Assembly: GCF_016808095.1 (NCBI RefSeq)
Contig: NC_068978.1
Coordinates: forward strand, 27,725,306-27,789,305
Source of the DNA: Vigna angularis
Taxonomy: Eukaryota > Streptophyta > Magnoliopsida > Fabales > Fabaceae
DNA: 64,000 bases
Direction of reading: 5' to 3'
Part shown: in pieces, positions 11,906 through 24,081 of the stretch
How positions within the stretch are numbered: position 1 is the first letter of the stretch
How the letters are laid out: each line of letters starts with the position of its first letter
Translations under genes and position numbers: made by a program
Notes under the pieces: model-generated
The model's database searches: none
Told to the model about the DNA's origin: nothing
The model's input: only the letters and a program-made list of their open reading frames with translations

Positions 11906-13562
11906 TGTAACATCCCAAAAATACAGTAAACACCATATAGTAGAATTAATTACATTTAATGATAAGTCAAATCAGTCTTAAATTTAACAAGAATACAGGT
12001 TCTGGCCGAACGACCTTACACTATGCGAGTTACAAAATAACGAGAAGTTCAACAAGCTAACCTGACCGAACAGTTTACAATATAACAATACCGAACGGTT
12101 AATTCAGAAACAGAAAAGGTGATCGCTCTAAGACGACCCGCTAAAATAACTACTAAACAAAATAACCGAGCGATCTACTGTTCGGCCTTCACTTCTACGT
12201 CGACGAGATTTTCTTCCTCTAAGATTCCCTCTTCAAGCATCTCCTCAAGCAAAGCCTCGCCTTCTGCTCACATCCACACGGATGATCATTGCAATGACAG
12301 GACGAACGTACAAGGACAAGACAACACAAGGAAAGAACACAGGGTAAGCTTACGTAATTTAATTCGTGCATCAACATACAATTTAAATATACCAACAATA
12401 CAAGAATATCTCAGCACATATAACCATCCAAAAACTCTCATTAGACAGATTGTCCGGACTGTATGAATCTGTGTATCTACAGGCGTTCGTGCACCCGGGT
12501 GATGTAGTAACTGGGAACACTCAACAGCTGTCACCCGAGGTTAGCCCCATCAGTCCAAAGTACTCCTAAGGACTAGGACCTCCTGCCGTTCCCACACATG
12601 ACCTACCCTCCTCTACGTGAGGACGAGCATTCACGGAACATCAAGATAAACTGCCATCAGTAGCTTTACCACGTTCATACTATACAAACTTCCCATATTC
12701 AATACATAGAGTCGTTCCTCCCTGGAACGCTCGTTCAAAGTCCACCATCAATTATTCATCTCATATACTGTTCATTACGTATAATATTTCACTTTAACTT
12801 CATTTTCGTCTTTCATTACGTTTACATAAAATAACGAGCGTCCAACCCTCTTCATAACAAGGATGAACGTGAACAACTAGACCGAGAGATTCTCGTTTTC
12901 AGAACCAAATAAAACCGACACATCAGATTTACCGAACGTCATTTTCTACTCGAATCAGTTGAATGAACTGACTCTAGTAAGACCAAATCATTACTCAAGG
13001 AATAATTTAAGTAAGAAGGCTCTAGGCCGAATCCAAATAGATGAAGACACCTCAAGACGAGTACACTACAAAAAAATTGTTATTTATTAGAGGTTTATTT
13101 TCCATTTTGCGGAGGTTTTTACCCTCCGCAAATTAATTTCCAGAGGTTTTTCAAACCCCCGCAATTAGAGTCGTCGCTATTAATTTGCGGAGGTTTTTAA
13201 TGACCCCTGGTATCCAATTTATATTGCAGAGGTCTTTTTGTTGAGGGTTTTAACCTCTTCTATTAGTGATTATTATTTTGTAGAGGTTTGAAACCTCCTT
13301 ATTTATAATTATCCACATACATTCATAATTTCTTATTTTAATGAAATCTATTTTTTATAATAATAAATAAATAAAATATATAAAATTATAAAGTACACAA
13401 AAATTAATAAAAAATAATTTTATTGATAATTTAAGATAAAGTACATCAATTGACAATTACAATGTAAAAGATACATAATGTTTAAGGAATATTCAAAATT
13501 GACTAAAAGTCTAACACGATAGAAAACAACTAGACCAAGTAAAAACCCATGGAACAAAGCCA

Positions 13563-13661
13563 CTAGAAAACATCATCTTGCTTCATATTCAACTTATTTG
13601 AAACTCGTCTTCCCATGAGCAATTCCAACAGCACCACTCCATAGCTATAGTTGTAAGGTGA
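13563..13661 (-). pseudogene. receptor-like kinase fragment captured by the CACTA
   Basis: The minus strand encodes SPYNYSYGVVLLELLMGRR followed by VSNKLNM and then a stop. This matches protein kinase subdomain IX of plant receptor-like kinases (DVYSYGVVLLELLTGRR), although the invariant Asp of this subdomain appears as Asn or is missing. Only about 30 codons are present, so it cannot be functional as a kinase. It lies about 500 bp inside the left end of the CACTA. Confidence 0.6.
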
Positions 13662-15005
13662 CGTGGGACAAGGCAATGACTCATTAGTTAGCTTCATCAA
13701 ATATAAGTTTCTGTGACAAGGCAACGACATCACTCATTAATTAGCAGCCCTTCAATTACCACAACAGACAACTCTCCAAACAATTACAGGTTCATAATTC
13801 ATCACATCAGATTGCAATGCAAAAGCGATATTAGATTTCCATGATTGTGAAAATTAGAGAAAATGACAAAAGCCAAAAATAAAAGAGAAAAATGGAAATG
13901 AGGAACACATACCAAAATAGATATAAGAGATTTGTAAAGGTGGATGCAATGGAGATGGACGCAAAGTTCTGCATCTCTACCAAACTCCACCACACTACCT
14001 TAAATCAAAAACTAACATCCTACAAACTCAAACACTATGTGTAAGAACGCTTTCATTTCACCTTATGTGATCCCTCCATGTTGTCTCTCTTCCCATTATG
14101 TTTATCCTTCTCCTGGATGACAAGAAATAAAAAAGAAAAATAAGAACAAAAAACTCCAATAACAATCATCAGTACAGTGTTATCATTCAAATTGTCACTT
14201 AGCATTAGTTACTAAGAACTTTCACACCTACAAAAAGTAGCACACCACTGAATATCCTACCATACTTTCAATATTCTAAACACTTTTTACATGAAATAAG
14301 ACTTCAACTAATGGAGAAATCAACTTATATGATGATAACTAAAATGAGAGTGAAATGCAATAGAGTAGGCAGTGGAGGTGTAGTATACCCAGGCTTGAGT
14401 TGTTGCAGTTACCAAAGTCGGAAAAAACTCAAACACTTTTCATTAATTATGAATAAATTATGAGAGCACCAATGTGTGAATAACATAGGGTTTTATGGTC
14501 AGAACAGAGAACATGGTTTTATGGTCAGAGAAATCACAACATTCACAACCACTCAATCAAATTATTCCAACTCTTCAAAAGGAGGATTCTTCAGCCATCA
14601 CCCTACTTATATTATGATTATCACTGTTATCGCATTCTTTTATTCTCAAGCTAGTTGTTTCTCAAAAATTTAATTCACTACATCACCTAGAATCATTAAA
14701 ATGATATATAAATTATAAAATTCAATGAAACCTACACTTCACATACTTATTATCTTACCTTCTAGCACTGAACCTTCAGGAGAACCTTTATTTGCTCATT
14801 TGCAAGCGGCTTCATTTCCTTCAGAAGCATATATGAGAAAATCCACTAAAATGTCATTTTTTTCACTTTCGTTATAATTGATTTGAGATTCTCTACTTTT
14901 GCAAAAACCTTAGTTACCAAACTCTATTCTTTCCTAGGTTTTGCATTCACGATTCACTAACATCCATATACATAAATAACAATTCCAAGAATTGAAGGTA
15001 ATTAC

Positions 15006-15348
15006 CTCTATGAGAGTAAGCAAGAGGCGCCTAGTGGCGTCACTGATGGGCTGTTTAGCGTTGCCTAGCCTTTCGACGACAATGGAAGCGAACACATTCA
15101 ATTGGAGCTTGAAGTGGTCGCCAGCTCGAACGGCGGCGGAGTCGAGCGCCTGAAGCGTGCCCTGCGAGACCTTGAAGCTGTTATCCTTCAAGAGATTGAG
15201 GCATCATTTGACGAGAAAAGTGACTTAGGCAGAATTGAGGCTCCTCCTAGAAGCTTCGAGAACCTCGGGGAGGCGCTCCACACCAAGGGCTTCCTCCTCA
15301 TCTCTCCTTCGCGTCCTTGGCGCGTGGGATTTCATGGGCTTCCTCCAT
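15006..15348 (-). pseudogene. CLASP: CLASP (CLIP-associated protein) first-exon fragment captured by the CACTA
   Basis: Reading the minus strand from the ATG at 15348 gives MEEAHEIPRAKDAKER, then after a frame change an EASRRSLNSA block, and then LLKDNSFKVSQGTLQALDSA...AGDHFKLQLN...VVERLGNAKQPISDATRRLLLTLIE. This is the N-terminal TOG-like part of plant CLASP, a microtubule-associated protein. The piece ends exactly at a GT (15005-15004), consistent with the exon 1 splice site plus retained intron, so genomic DNA rather than cDNA was captured. In-frame stops (a TAA and a TGA between the two halves) and the frame change show it is dead. GC content is higher than in the surroundings. Confidence 0.8.
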
Positions 15349-17177
15349 CGCAGAGCGTTTGAATTTAGTGCGGCTGCGTGTAGACCTGAAACAATCGTTC
15401 TCGGATTCATCACCGGAAAGAGAAAGAGAGTGGAGGTGAAGAGTGAAAACTGGAAGAAAAAACTCCTCTCATTGTGGAGGCGCGACAGTAGAGAGGGAGG
15501 AAAAAGAGGTTCTGGATGCAGAACTTTGTAACACGAACTGGTGTTTATGATTTTATTTGGGAGGAAGTTGTAGGGTTTTGATTTGGGAGAAGATTTGGTG
15601 AGTGTAAAATGTTGGAGGGAACTGAAAAATAGTGAGGGAAAGAAAATAAGTTAGATATAAACCTCCTAAAAAAGAACTAAAACCTCTGTTATTATTAGTT
15701 TTTACACAATTTACCAAAATTACTTTAAACTATGTCAGTTTGAGGAGGTTTTTTATAACCTCCGCAATATAACCTCCAGTAAATATTGTTTTTTTTGTAG
15801 TGGTAGAAGACCATACCGAGACAATTCAATTAGAAAGACCGACTGCCAGTCAATGACTGAACGCGGTATACTGATTTATATAAATTTGGACGAACGCTAT
15901 TTCTACCCATTTGATAATTATCGACAAGGACGAGCGTTCGGTATAAGACCGAGCGCCACTCAATACGTACGCTTTGGGTCGAGACCCCTCACTGATTTGA
16001 ACTCATAATTATAAATAGAAGTAAGGTTATTATAAGATGATGAAGATAGAATTCAGAATGACTAAGTATCCAATTATGTTTAAAAGTTTCTCAATTCCTC
16101 ACACAACACTCAGGATATCTACGTTGGCCGAACACTTAAACGTAGCACTAATAAAAGAGGGCGTTCGTCCTCAACTAGAATTCTTTCCAAATGAAAGAAT
16201 TCCATTTTAACCAGTTTATTAGAAAACCGAACGGTAGAGGACCATTCGATGACGAACGTACATAATCATAGTAAGAAGTTCACATTCAAATTTGTAACTA
16301 TCTTCAAATTAAGTTTTTCCACATACCAGTTCATACTTTATACTTCACATCAATTATAAATTTTCACACTTTATAGCATCCACATTAATAATTCACTCTC
16401 CATATACATAACTCATTTTCACATTCATACACTTCATACATATCAACCATTATGCATCATATTCATACTAGATACATACATTCACTCGTTCAACAACATG
16501 CATTCATTTTCAGCAAGCATACAACAACATACGAATTAAATTAATATGCTTCCCTTACCTCTAATGTGAACGATCGTCCTAAGTTTGCAACTTGACTTTC
16601 CAACTACAATCCCTTCTACCCACAACACTTACTACTCTTTGAATCAACATCAAAGACAGATGAAAAAGGGTTCAATATTTAACTTAAGAACTCATGCACC
16701 CAGAGTTGGGTGTGCATGTTCACCAAGACGAACAGTTGAAGGAAAACGAACTTACCAGTTTCAGAACTCTAAACCAATCGGTTCAGGTGGAAGCTCGAGA
16801 CGACGGGAATACTTCTACGGTGCCTGAACAGTGATCGGAGCATAGAAGAGTGAGTTACAGTAGAGAGAAGATGGAAGCTTTCTAGAGAGAAGGATGAGAA
16901 ATTGAAAGGTCAGGTTTCAGGAGGAAGAAGGGTGCATGCAGAGAGTGGGAAGAAGTGTTTCAGAAAATCATTTTTCTTTCCCAAGCAAAACGAACGTGCA
17001 CTCTCATACAGACACTTGTCTTCCACTACTGATTTTCGAACGTTCCATACTTGACACCTGGCGTCAGTGTGCAGAGTTTGGAAATGCGTTTTAAATGGTC
17101 TGAGCAGGGTTTTAGTGCATTAAATTTTGATTTGACACGTGGGTTACGATGTTCATTTTCCAAGGTCTTACAAAGCA

Positions 17178-17770
17178 CATAATAAATATTATAGATCCAG
17201 ACTTTGTCAATGGAAAATTACTTTATTCGTTTCAGATTAGTTAATCTAATCTAATGTTTGTTTAATGAGATTAAATTTCAGTTTTAAAATTTATGAAAAA
17301 TTGATAAGAAAGTCTATAAGAAAAAAGTTATGTTCTATATTAATTTATTGCTTCACTCCGTTTATAATTTTTTTTCATTGTTTAATCATGATAACAGAAA
17401 CTTTGACTTTATAATAGGATCTGGATGCATTTTTTGTGCAAACTTGGTTCTTTGGATTGACTATCGGAATGCTTATAGAAAGTTTTGAGAATACCTTTAT
17501 TTTTTGCAATAGATATAGTTAAGTTTTTTTTCTTTCATACTTATGTATATGAGTATTTGTGAAAATCATAAAATTTAAGATTCTGTATGATTTCATAAAT
17601 TGAAATATAAAATAGCTTACAAAACACATGAAATTCTTAACTGTAAGCTATACTCTAAAGAAAAACAAGAAAGAAAGTAAGGGAATATATAAATAGCAAT
17701 AAAGAACAATAGTATTATTTCCATCACTAAAGTGATCATGTTGTTCTCAAAGAACATAAATGACTTATCA
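17178..17770. repeat. TNL-flanking duplicated block, copy A (right part), and TNL-2 3' flank
   Basis: The block interrupted at 11905 resumes here and matches 50880-51200 (ATAGATCCAGACTTT, AGATTAGTTAATCTAATCTAATG, GGATCTGGATGCA-like words). From about 17700 it grades into TNL 3' flank (ATTATTTCCATCACTAAAGTGATCATG). No gene is seen apart from the adjacent TNL-2. Confidence 0.65.
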
Positions 17771-17774
17771 GAAG

Positions 17775-20700
17775 TCACATTACAACTTTCTTTACGAATC
17801 TAATGAGACCATGCTTCTTTGGCTCAGACGCTTTTTTCATGTTCTTTGATTCACCACATATCAGATACACCGTGGTGTTCTTGACCACCAATCCATTGCC
17901 GAAATTCACAAAAATTTCCACCTTGTCTCCAGATTCTAAATTTAACATTATGTCATGCCAATCTTCATCTTTAAAGGAAATGACTGTGCCATGGTTGTGT
18001 ATCTGGAATGTACACTTTGTGTAATTAACAACTACGACAGTAGTAAATTCAGGTTCAATGATTTTAGGAGTTGATAAATAAACAACACACAAAGTCATTC
18101 CTTTCATGTAACGATCTTGAGGCACAACGAAAGAAACAGAGTGTCCATGACCCATATGGGTTAAACAATAAGGATCATTGACGGCTGGGAGACAAATATC
18201 ACCAGACTCACTGCTTGCCAATACCTGCATCATAAGACTCATGGGATAAACTTAAATTTTAGGGTTTTATTAATAATTTTTGTTTAAATTTTATTTTATT
18301 AGTTTTTGGGTATAATAATATTTAGTTTGATTTGATAAAAATAAAATAGGGATACGTAGTTATGATTTTCAGTTTATGTAGGTACAATATTATTTTATGA
18401 TAGATTAAGTAGATTTTATTTTTAAGATAGTTGGATATTTTATTTTTATACCCCGTAATATTGTAAGTGTTATGGATATTTAAAGCCCTTCAATTATCAA
18501 TGAATAGCAAGACTCAATTTCAGGAAAATATTAGAGTGCGCATATTGTGAGATTCTCCCATCAGTGGTATCAGAGCTTTATGCTCTGAGTACCGAGAGAG
18601 AGAAAAAGAGAGAGGAGAGAGAGGAGAGAGTCAAACACCGTGAGAGAAAAAGTAAGTGCTTGATTTTTTTGTGAGAGAGATGACAAAGGTAGTCAATGGG
18701 ATGAGTGTGCCACAATTGTCGGAAAATACCAATTACGACAATTGGTCTTTGTAGATGAAGGCTCTTCTTGGATCCCAAGATGTATGGGACATAGTGGAGG
18801 ACGAGTACAATGAACCCGCAGATGATGAGCATCAGGTAGTGAACCAGATTGCTGCATTGAAAAAGACACGAGTGAAAGACAGATCGACTTTGTACTTTCT
18901 GTATAATGCAGTGGATGAATCTAGATTCGAGAAAATAGCTAATGCAAAGTCAGCAAAAGAAGCATGGGAAATTCTGAAGGTGGCATACAAAGGAGATACT
19001 CGTGTGAAGCAGGTTCGAGTACAAGCTCTCAAAAGAGAGTTTGAACATATGAAGATGAATGAAAATGAGGGAGTTGTCGAATTTATAACTCGAGTGCAGA
19101 AGATGGCTAACCAACTCGGAATGAACGGAGAAGAGGTTCCTCCTAACCGGGTTGCGGAAAATATCTTGAGAAATCTGACAGATGATTTTGAAAGTATTGT
19201 GGTCACTATTGAAGAGACAAAGGATTTGTCAACTCTCACTGTGGAGGAGTTAGCTGGGTCATTAAAAGCCCACGAATTGAGGAAGAAAAAGAAAAAGAGG
19301 GAACTCGATGATCAAGCACTACAGATACAGTTTGACTCGAATAAATCTCGGATTACTCAGTGCCGAGGTTCTAGCGGTAGAGGGCGAGGAAGCCGAGGAC
19401 GAGGTGGACGTTGCCGAGGTAATTTTGAGAATAATAGTGAAGAGCAAACCGATCAGCAGAATTGGCGTCGCGTGACCGAGGACAAGGAAAAGGCCGAGGA
19501 GATTAGTTAGGAGTTGAGTGTTTTAAGTATGGAAAGTATGACCATTATGCAAACAAGTGTAGATCAAGCAAGTGCTACAACTGTGGCAAGGTTGGTCATA
19601 TTGCAAATTATTGCAAGACCAAGACAAAGAGGGAGACAAATCTCGATACTGAAGATGTTGAAGAAGAGTGTGAAATCCTATTGATGGCAAAGAGCTCGGA
19701 TGCAATGGACATGGAGAGCCTAATCCAAACAATAGATGAAGTGGTCTTAGTAAAAGATGCAACAATTGTGGAGAAGGAAAACCTAGAGAAAGAACTCAAA
19801 CAAAAAGATGAAGAGATTCAGCATATAGGAAGGCTTCTAGATGAAGCTAATGAAATTATGAATACACAGAGGGTTGAGCTTGAGGAGCTGAAGAAGGCGA
19901 CTCTTGAAAAGGAAGAGAAAGCATCTAACGTTCTTGAACTAGATAAAAATAGGGAAGAAGAAGATGAAGAAGAGATGAAGGCTGACGGGATTTCTACCAA
20001 CTGGGTATGGTATCTAGATACTGGGGCAAGCAATCATATGTGTGGAAACAAGAACTTTTTTTATAAACTCACCAAGGTGGAGGCCAAATTTATGTCTTTT
20101 GGAGATGACTCCAAGGTGGCCGTGAAAGGGTGTTGAACAATCCAACATATGCAAAAGAATTGACGAGTTGGAGAGATTAAGGATGTTTACTATGTTCTGG
20201 AGCTGAAGAGCAATATTTTAAGCATGGGTCAGATAATTGAAAAAGGTAATTCAGTTTTTATGAAAAATCAGGTACTGTATTTAAAGGATAAACATGATTG
20301 TCTAACAACCCAGATAAAAGCAAAGAAGAACCGGTTGTATGAACTGGAAGTGAAAATCTTGGAAATAAGATGCAAACCCGGAGTAGGATGATGCACACGG
20401 AAAATGGAATGAAGGAAGGAAGAATTTAAGTTTATGGGGGAGTTTGTTGTGATAAACTTAAATTTTAGAGTTTTATTAATAATTTTTGTTTAAATCTTAT
20501 TTTATTAGTTTTTGGGTATAATAATATTTAGTTTAATTTGATAGAAAAAAAATAGGGATACGTAGTTATGATTTTCGATTTATGTATGTACAATATTATT
20601 TTATGATAGATTAAACTGATTTTATTTTAAAATAGTTGATATTTTATTTTTATACTCCGTAATATTATTATAAGTGTTAGAACTATTTAAAGCCTTCAAT

Positions 20701-23700
20701 TATCAATTAATAGCAAAACTCAAGAAAATATCACAATACTTATGTTGTGAGATTCTCCCATAAAGTAGGCTTGGTCATTTTATCTAATTTTTCTATTCAA
20801 ATTGTCCTCTATAATCATTATTTTAACATTAATAATTACAAAGTGGACATTTATAATCAAACAAACAACAATGCAGTACATAATCAAAACATACTAATGG
20901 TAATTCATCTAAACAAATCTGATTGAGAGTTTTGTTCTGTATGTATCATCATTACCTCGTTAGTGATTTACAGAGCATTTATGTTTTTGTCGGTTTAAGT
21001 ATATTTCTTCCACGACTGGAAATATAACAATCATGAAGCCAGTATAATAAAGTAAGAAAGTATTGAAATAAAAGAAAAATCACATGATTAGTTGATTACC
21101 TAAATAAGAAACCTCTAGATGAGGTTCTATGGCAATAGAAATTAAACGTGATAAAATTGATTATTGTAGTTTCTGTCAGATATTTTACTAGGATTATTTT
21201 ATGTTCTCTTTATTAATAGCTATAATGACAGTGAAGGTAAGAAACAGACAAAGTTAGAGAAGAACCTCATATATGTTTTTGACAGCATTGAAGAATTTGT
21301 GGTATGCTCCAACACCAATCAAAGAACACCTGCAGTGCTGCTTTGAAATTCCTGATTCTGTGATACCCGGAAAGTAGTCATCCAAAATATTTTTCAGTTC
21401 CTTAGATAATTGGAAATCGGTGTCACATGCTACCAAAACCCTTCGAATATTTGCAAGGGTGCTAAGCAACGGTGCAATATCAATCGTATTATCCTCCATA
21501 TCCATGCAAAACAAATGAATATAAGAGATGGGATTCATTATTGGGGACATCCAAGACCGAATGATAGAAGGAAAAAGATTATGAGATAATCCCTCAAATC
21601 CACGTAGGGATATATATCCAATGCTTTTTGAGCTTACAATTGAAAAAGGAACAAGTTTCACTGCTGTATTTTCAGCAATTAAAGTTATCAAGGATTCCAA
21701 CTTTGCTATATCTTTATCCTTTATGTCAATCTTGGAACAACCAGAAAGAATGAAGGTTCTTAAAGATTTCAAGTCATATATCTCTGTTGGAAGATTGTTT
21801 AGACTTGTACAGTCTTTCAAATTTAGCAGTATAAGACTGTTGAGTGATCCAATAGATTGGTGTACTTTGCTCAATCTTGAACAATATTTGAAAATGAGGT
21901 GTTCAAGACATGGTAATCCGGTAAAGTCAGGGGTTGTAGTTAAATGCTCGGAGTGACTGAGGTTAAGGACTTTTATGGATCTCAAAACCTGCACCAAAAT
22001 AGTTTTTCAATTTAGAAATATAAGAGTAGAAATAAAAAATGAAATAATAGGAAGCTAGTAATTTTTTTTATATAAATTGTTGTGTTTTGACGAGAAGTGG
22101 CTGGTAATAAGACCTGGGGTGTTTTCCAGAGAAATCGAAGAAGACTGCGTTTTAAATCAATCGCTGTTGAATCATCCTCATAAGAGTTGTTAGGTAGACA
22201 TTCTGAAGAAAACCCATGCAATCTGATCCATCTTAGCTTCTTAAGAAGGTACTCTGAATTTAGAATCGGTTCTCCAAAGGCAATGCGAACTGAAGGTGGT
22301 TCCACAGGCAACCACTGCAAGGTTTCTGGCACCTGTGATGAAAAGAGCAAATAAAAACGAATGTACTGCACAGGAGAAAGTCAACGCTTTCAAAAGAAGT
22401 TTCAAACCACATGTAAAGAATTGTTCTTACATATTTTGCATCCTTATCAAACCACAGTCGCCTGTTCTTCCCAAGATCCTTTCCTGAATTTTCATAAATA
22501 ATTTTTATTCCGATTTCTTGTAGCAAAGGATGCATTCCAAATTTGTTGTTCTTATTAATTTTGATAAGGTTACGCTCGATAAGAACTCTTATTGCAATAT
22601 CAGCGTCTACTCCACAGCCATTTAGGATCTTCCTAACATAGGCTCTGCTCTTACCAACAAAGAAACAACATATATCAAGGAATATATCTTTTTCCATTTC
22701 ATTCAGTGAACCTTCGATGCTTACTTTTATTATCTCTCGAACAGTATGAATGTCAACCATCGGGATCCGAAATCTAAACAATAAACTGTTCCATTCCTCT
22801 TTCGTCTTTTCAAATAAAGTACTTCCAATGACTTCAAGAGCTAGAGGTAATCCTCCACAATAACTAACTACTCTTCTTGCAAGGTCTTCGTATTCTTCCT
22901 TTGGTTTTGGTTCTCTAAATGCATGCCAACTAAGAAGCTCAAGGGACTCCTCTTCGTTCATTAGGTTTATCCGAAATACAGAATCAACTGGATATTTACT
23001 CATTACGCCGAACTCTGTTATTGTAATGATTATTACACTTCCTTCACCGAACCAATTATGACTATAATTCCATAGTGCTAACAGTTCATAATTGGAAGGC
23101 AAATCATCAAGTACAATGAGCACCCTTTTCCCAGAAAGTCTTTCCCGAATGATACTTCTTCCCACATCAATGTTAGGAATCTCCACCTTTTGTTTTAGGA
23201 CATCTAAAAGAAGTTGTTCTTGTAAACGAAGTTGCCCTCTTATTTCGCTGACTTGTGAAATATTTTCAATGAAACTTTTCTTCTTGAATGTCCAATGAAT
23301 TTGATTGTAGATGGCTTTGGCAAGAGTGGTTTTACCAGATCCTTCCTCTCCACCTATCCCTATCATATAAACTTCATTGGATTTATTTTTTATAGTTCGA
23401 ATCAGATCTTCCACGTGGGATTGTAATCCAACTGGAAATTTAGTAGCAGACAAGATTGGTAAATTAACAACGCTCTTAACAATTTTGTCCACTAATTCAG
23501 CATCACTCCTTCATGTTCAATAGCAGTTATAGAAGAAGTCATGTATTAAGAAAATATCCGAGGCTTAAAAGGTGGTTGATTGAGTGAGTGATGTACCTGT
23601 GATTGCTCTCATCCCATCCAAAGAAATTTGCAGCTTTGGTGAGTGCATGACTCCACCTGGACATTCCATCCTCCAGTTCTTCTCCTGAAAATGTTTGTTG

Positions 23701-24081
23701 TGCAGTTGCCTTCAAGGCTTTTCCAAAGTCACCCTTCTGAAGACGTACATCAGATGGCTGGATTTCATAATATACAGGCAGAACATGTCGGCAATAAGTT
23801 TCGTGCCATTTGATGATTTGTTGAAGCTGATTAAGACACCAGGCAGATTGAGAATAGGTTTGGGTGAAAACAACAATTGCTACACGACAGCGGCTGAGAA
23901 TAGGTTCTTGGATGTGAGTTGACTTTACTGCATTGTGGTGATGAAGGAAAGTGGTGAGACCAACAGTAGAGAGGACAGAATTGAGATGAGAAACAAATTT
24001 CCTGTGGATGTCTTCTCCGTTGAAGTTGATGAGCACATCGTACTTCCGTGGGAGTTTGTAGGATGAGGAGGCGTTATCCAT
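17775..24081 (-). CDS. TNL-2: TIR-NBS-LRR resistance-type protein
   Basis: Exons on the minus strand: 24081-23597 (TIR), 23505-22431 (NB-ARC), 22332-22114, 21988-21266 (LRR) and 18224-17775 (C-JID-like). They total 2952 bases, about 983 residues, with no internal stop. This copy has only the MDNASSS ATG, which sets the start for the family. Gln85 sits in WCLNQL in place of the TIR catalytic Glu. NB-ARC has GGEEGSGKTT, LIVLDDL and GGLPLALE, but TITE in place of TTRD and MHP (22527-22535) in place of MHD. Intron 4 is about 3 kb because a Copia-type element (18242-20760) sits in it about 20 bp upstream of the exon 5 acceptor, which could disturb splicing. Confidence 0.85.
18242..18560 (+). repeat. 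5' LTR of the element in TNL-2 intron 4
   Basis: A 319-bp repeat with TG...CA ends that matches 20448-20760 with multiple substitutions and small indels by eye, so this insertion is clearly older than the one in TNL-4. Confidence 0.85.
18680..20136 (+). pseudogene. Copia-type gag-protease, disrupted
   Basis: The gag frame starts at 18680 (MTKVVNGMSVPQL), meets a TAG at codon 25 just before KALLGSQDVWDIVEDEY, and is then open from 18755 to 19510 through the UBN2-type gag domain and a Gly/Arg-rich segment (about 19365-19420). A frame change follows, then two CCHC zinc knuckles (CFKYGKYDHYANKC and CYNCGKVGHIANYC, 19520-19610). Next comes a Lys/Glu-rich coiled coil of about 80 residues, then the protease motif WYLDTGASNHMCG (about 20008-20046). 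A stop at 20134 ends the frame. A short remainder reads like the end of the protease region before the 3' LTR. Confidence 0.75.
20448..20760 (+). repeat. 3' LTR of the element in TNL-2 intron 4
   Basis: A 313-bp partner of 18242-18560. After it, at 20761, TNL intron sequence resumes (GGCTTGGTCATTTTATCTAA), matching intron 4 of TNL-1 and TNL-3. Confidence 0.85.

Larger units (their letters stand above)
13064..15802. mobile_element. CACTA transposon carrying host gene fragments
   Basis: The left end is CACTACAAAAAAATTG and the right end reads, on the minus strand, CACTACAAAAAAAACA. A 3-bp duplication GTA flanks it (13061-13063 and 15803-15805). The sister LTR-like element at about 63260 has the uninterrupted site (AAGACGAGTAAATA). 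Subterminal GGAGGTT/AACCTCC and CCTCCGCAA words repeat at both ends, as expected of CACTA elements. At 2.74 kb it has no recognisable transposase. Inside are pieces of a CLASP gene and of a kinase gene, so it is a Pack-CACTA-type, non-autonomous element. Confidence 0.85.
11906..17172. mobile_element. LTR-like non-coding retroelement (solo LTR or LARD-like), copy 1
   Basis: The element starts TGTAACATCCC and ends GGTCTTACA, has TG...CA ends, and is flanked by AAGCA at 11901-11905 and 17173-17177. The empty site is approximated near 50870-50890 (TCTAGTCTAAACATGTATTAAAT). Without the nested CACTA it is about 2.5 kb. It has no gag or pol frame and I see no internal pair of long repeats, which fits a large solo LTR. 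It is rich in CGAACG/CGTTCG words. A second copy occupies about 62160-64000. The retrotransposon lineage was not determined. Confidence 0.7.
18242..20760 (+). mobile_element. non-autonomous Copia-type LTR element with gag and protease only
   Basis: The 5' LTR (18242-18560, starting TGGGATAAAC) and 3' LTR (20448-20760, starting TGTGATAAAC) both end GATTCTCCCA. A primer-binding site TGGTATCAGAGC (complement of initiator tRNA-Met) is at 18565-18576 and a purine-rich tract (ATGGGGGAG) precedes the 3' LTR. Between them are gag, two zinc knuckles, an acidic coiled coil and a protease motif, but no integrase, reverse transcriptase or RNase H. It lies inside TNL-2 intron 4 in the opposite orientation. 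No clean 5-bp duplication was found; the flanks are CATAAGACTCA and TAAAGTAGGC. Confidence 0.85.

Noticed and set aside
14934..15531. Overlapping plus- and minus-strand frames in the GC-rich CACTA interior as new genes
   Set aside because: They are explained by the captured CLASP exon and its 5' flank, broken by stops and frame changes.
18231..20770. Clean 5-bp target-site duplication for the element in TNL-2 intron 4
   Set aside because: The flanks ACTCA and TAAAG do not match. Either the duplication has mutated or the exact border differs, so none is claimed.
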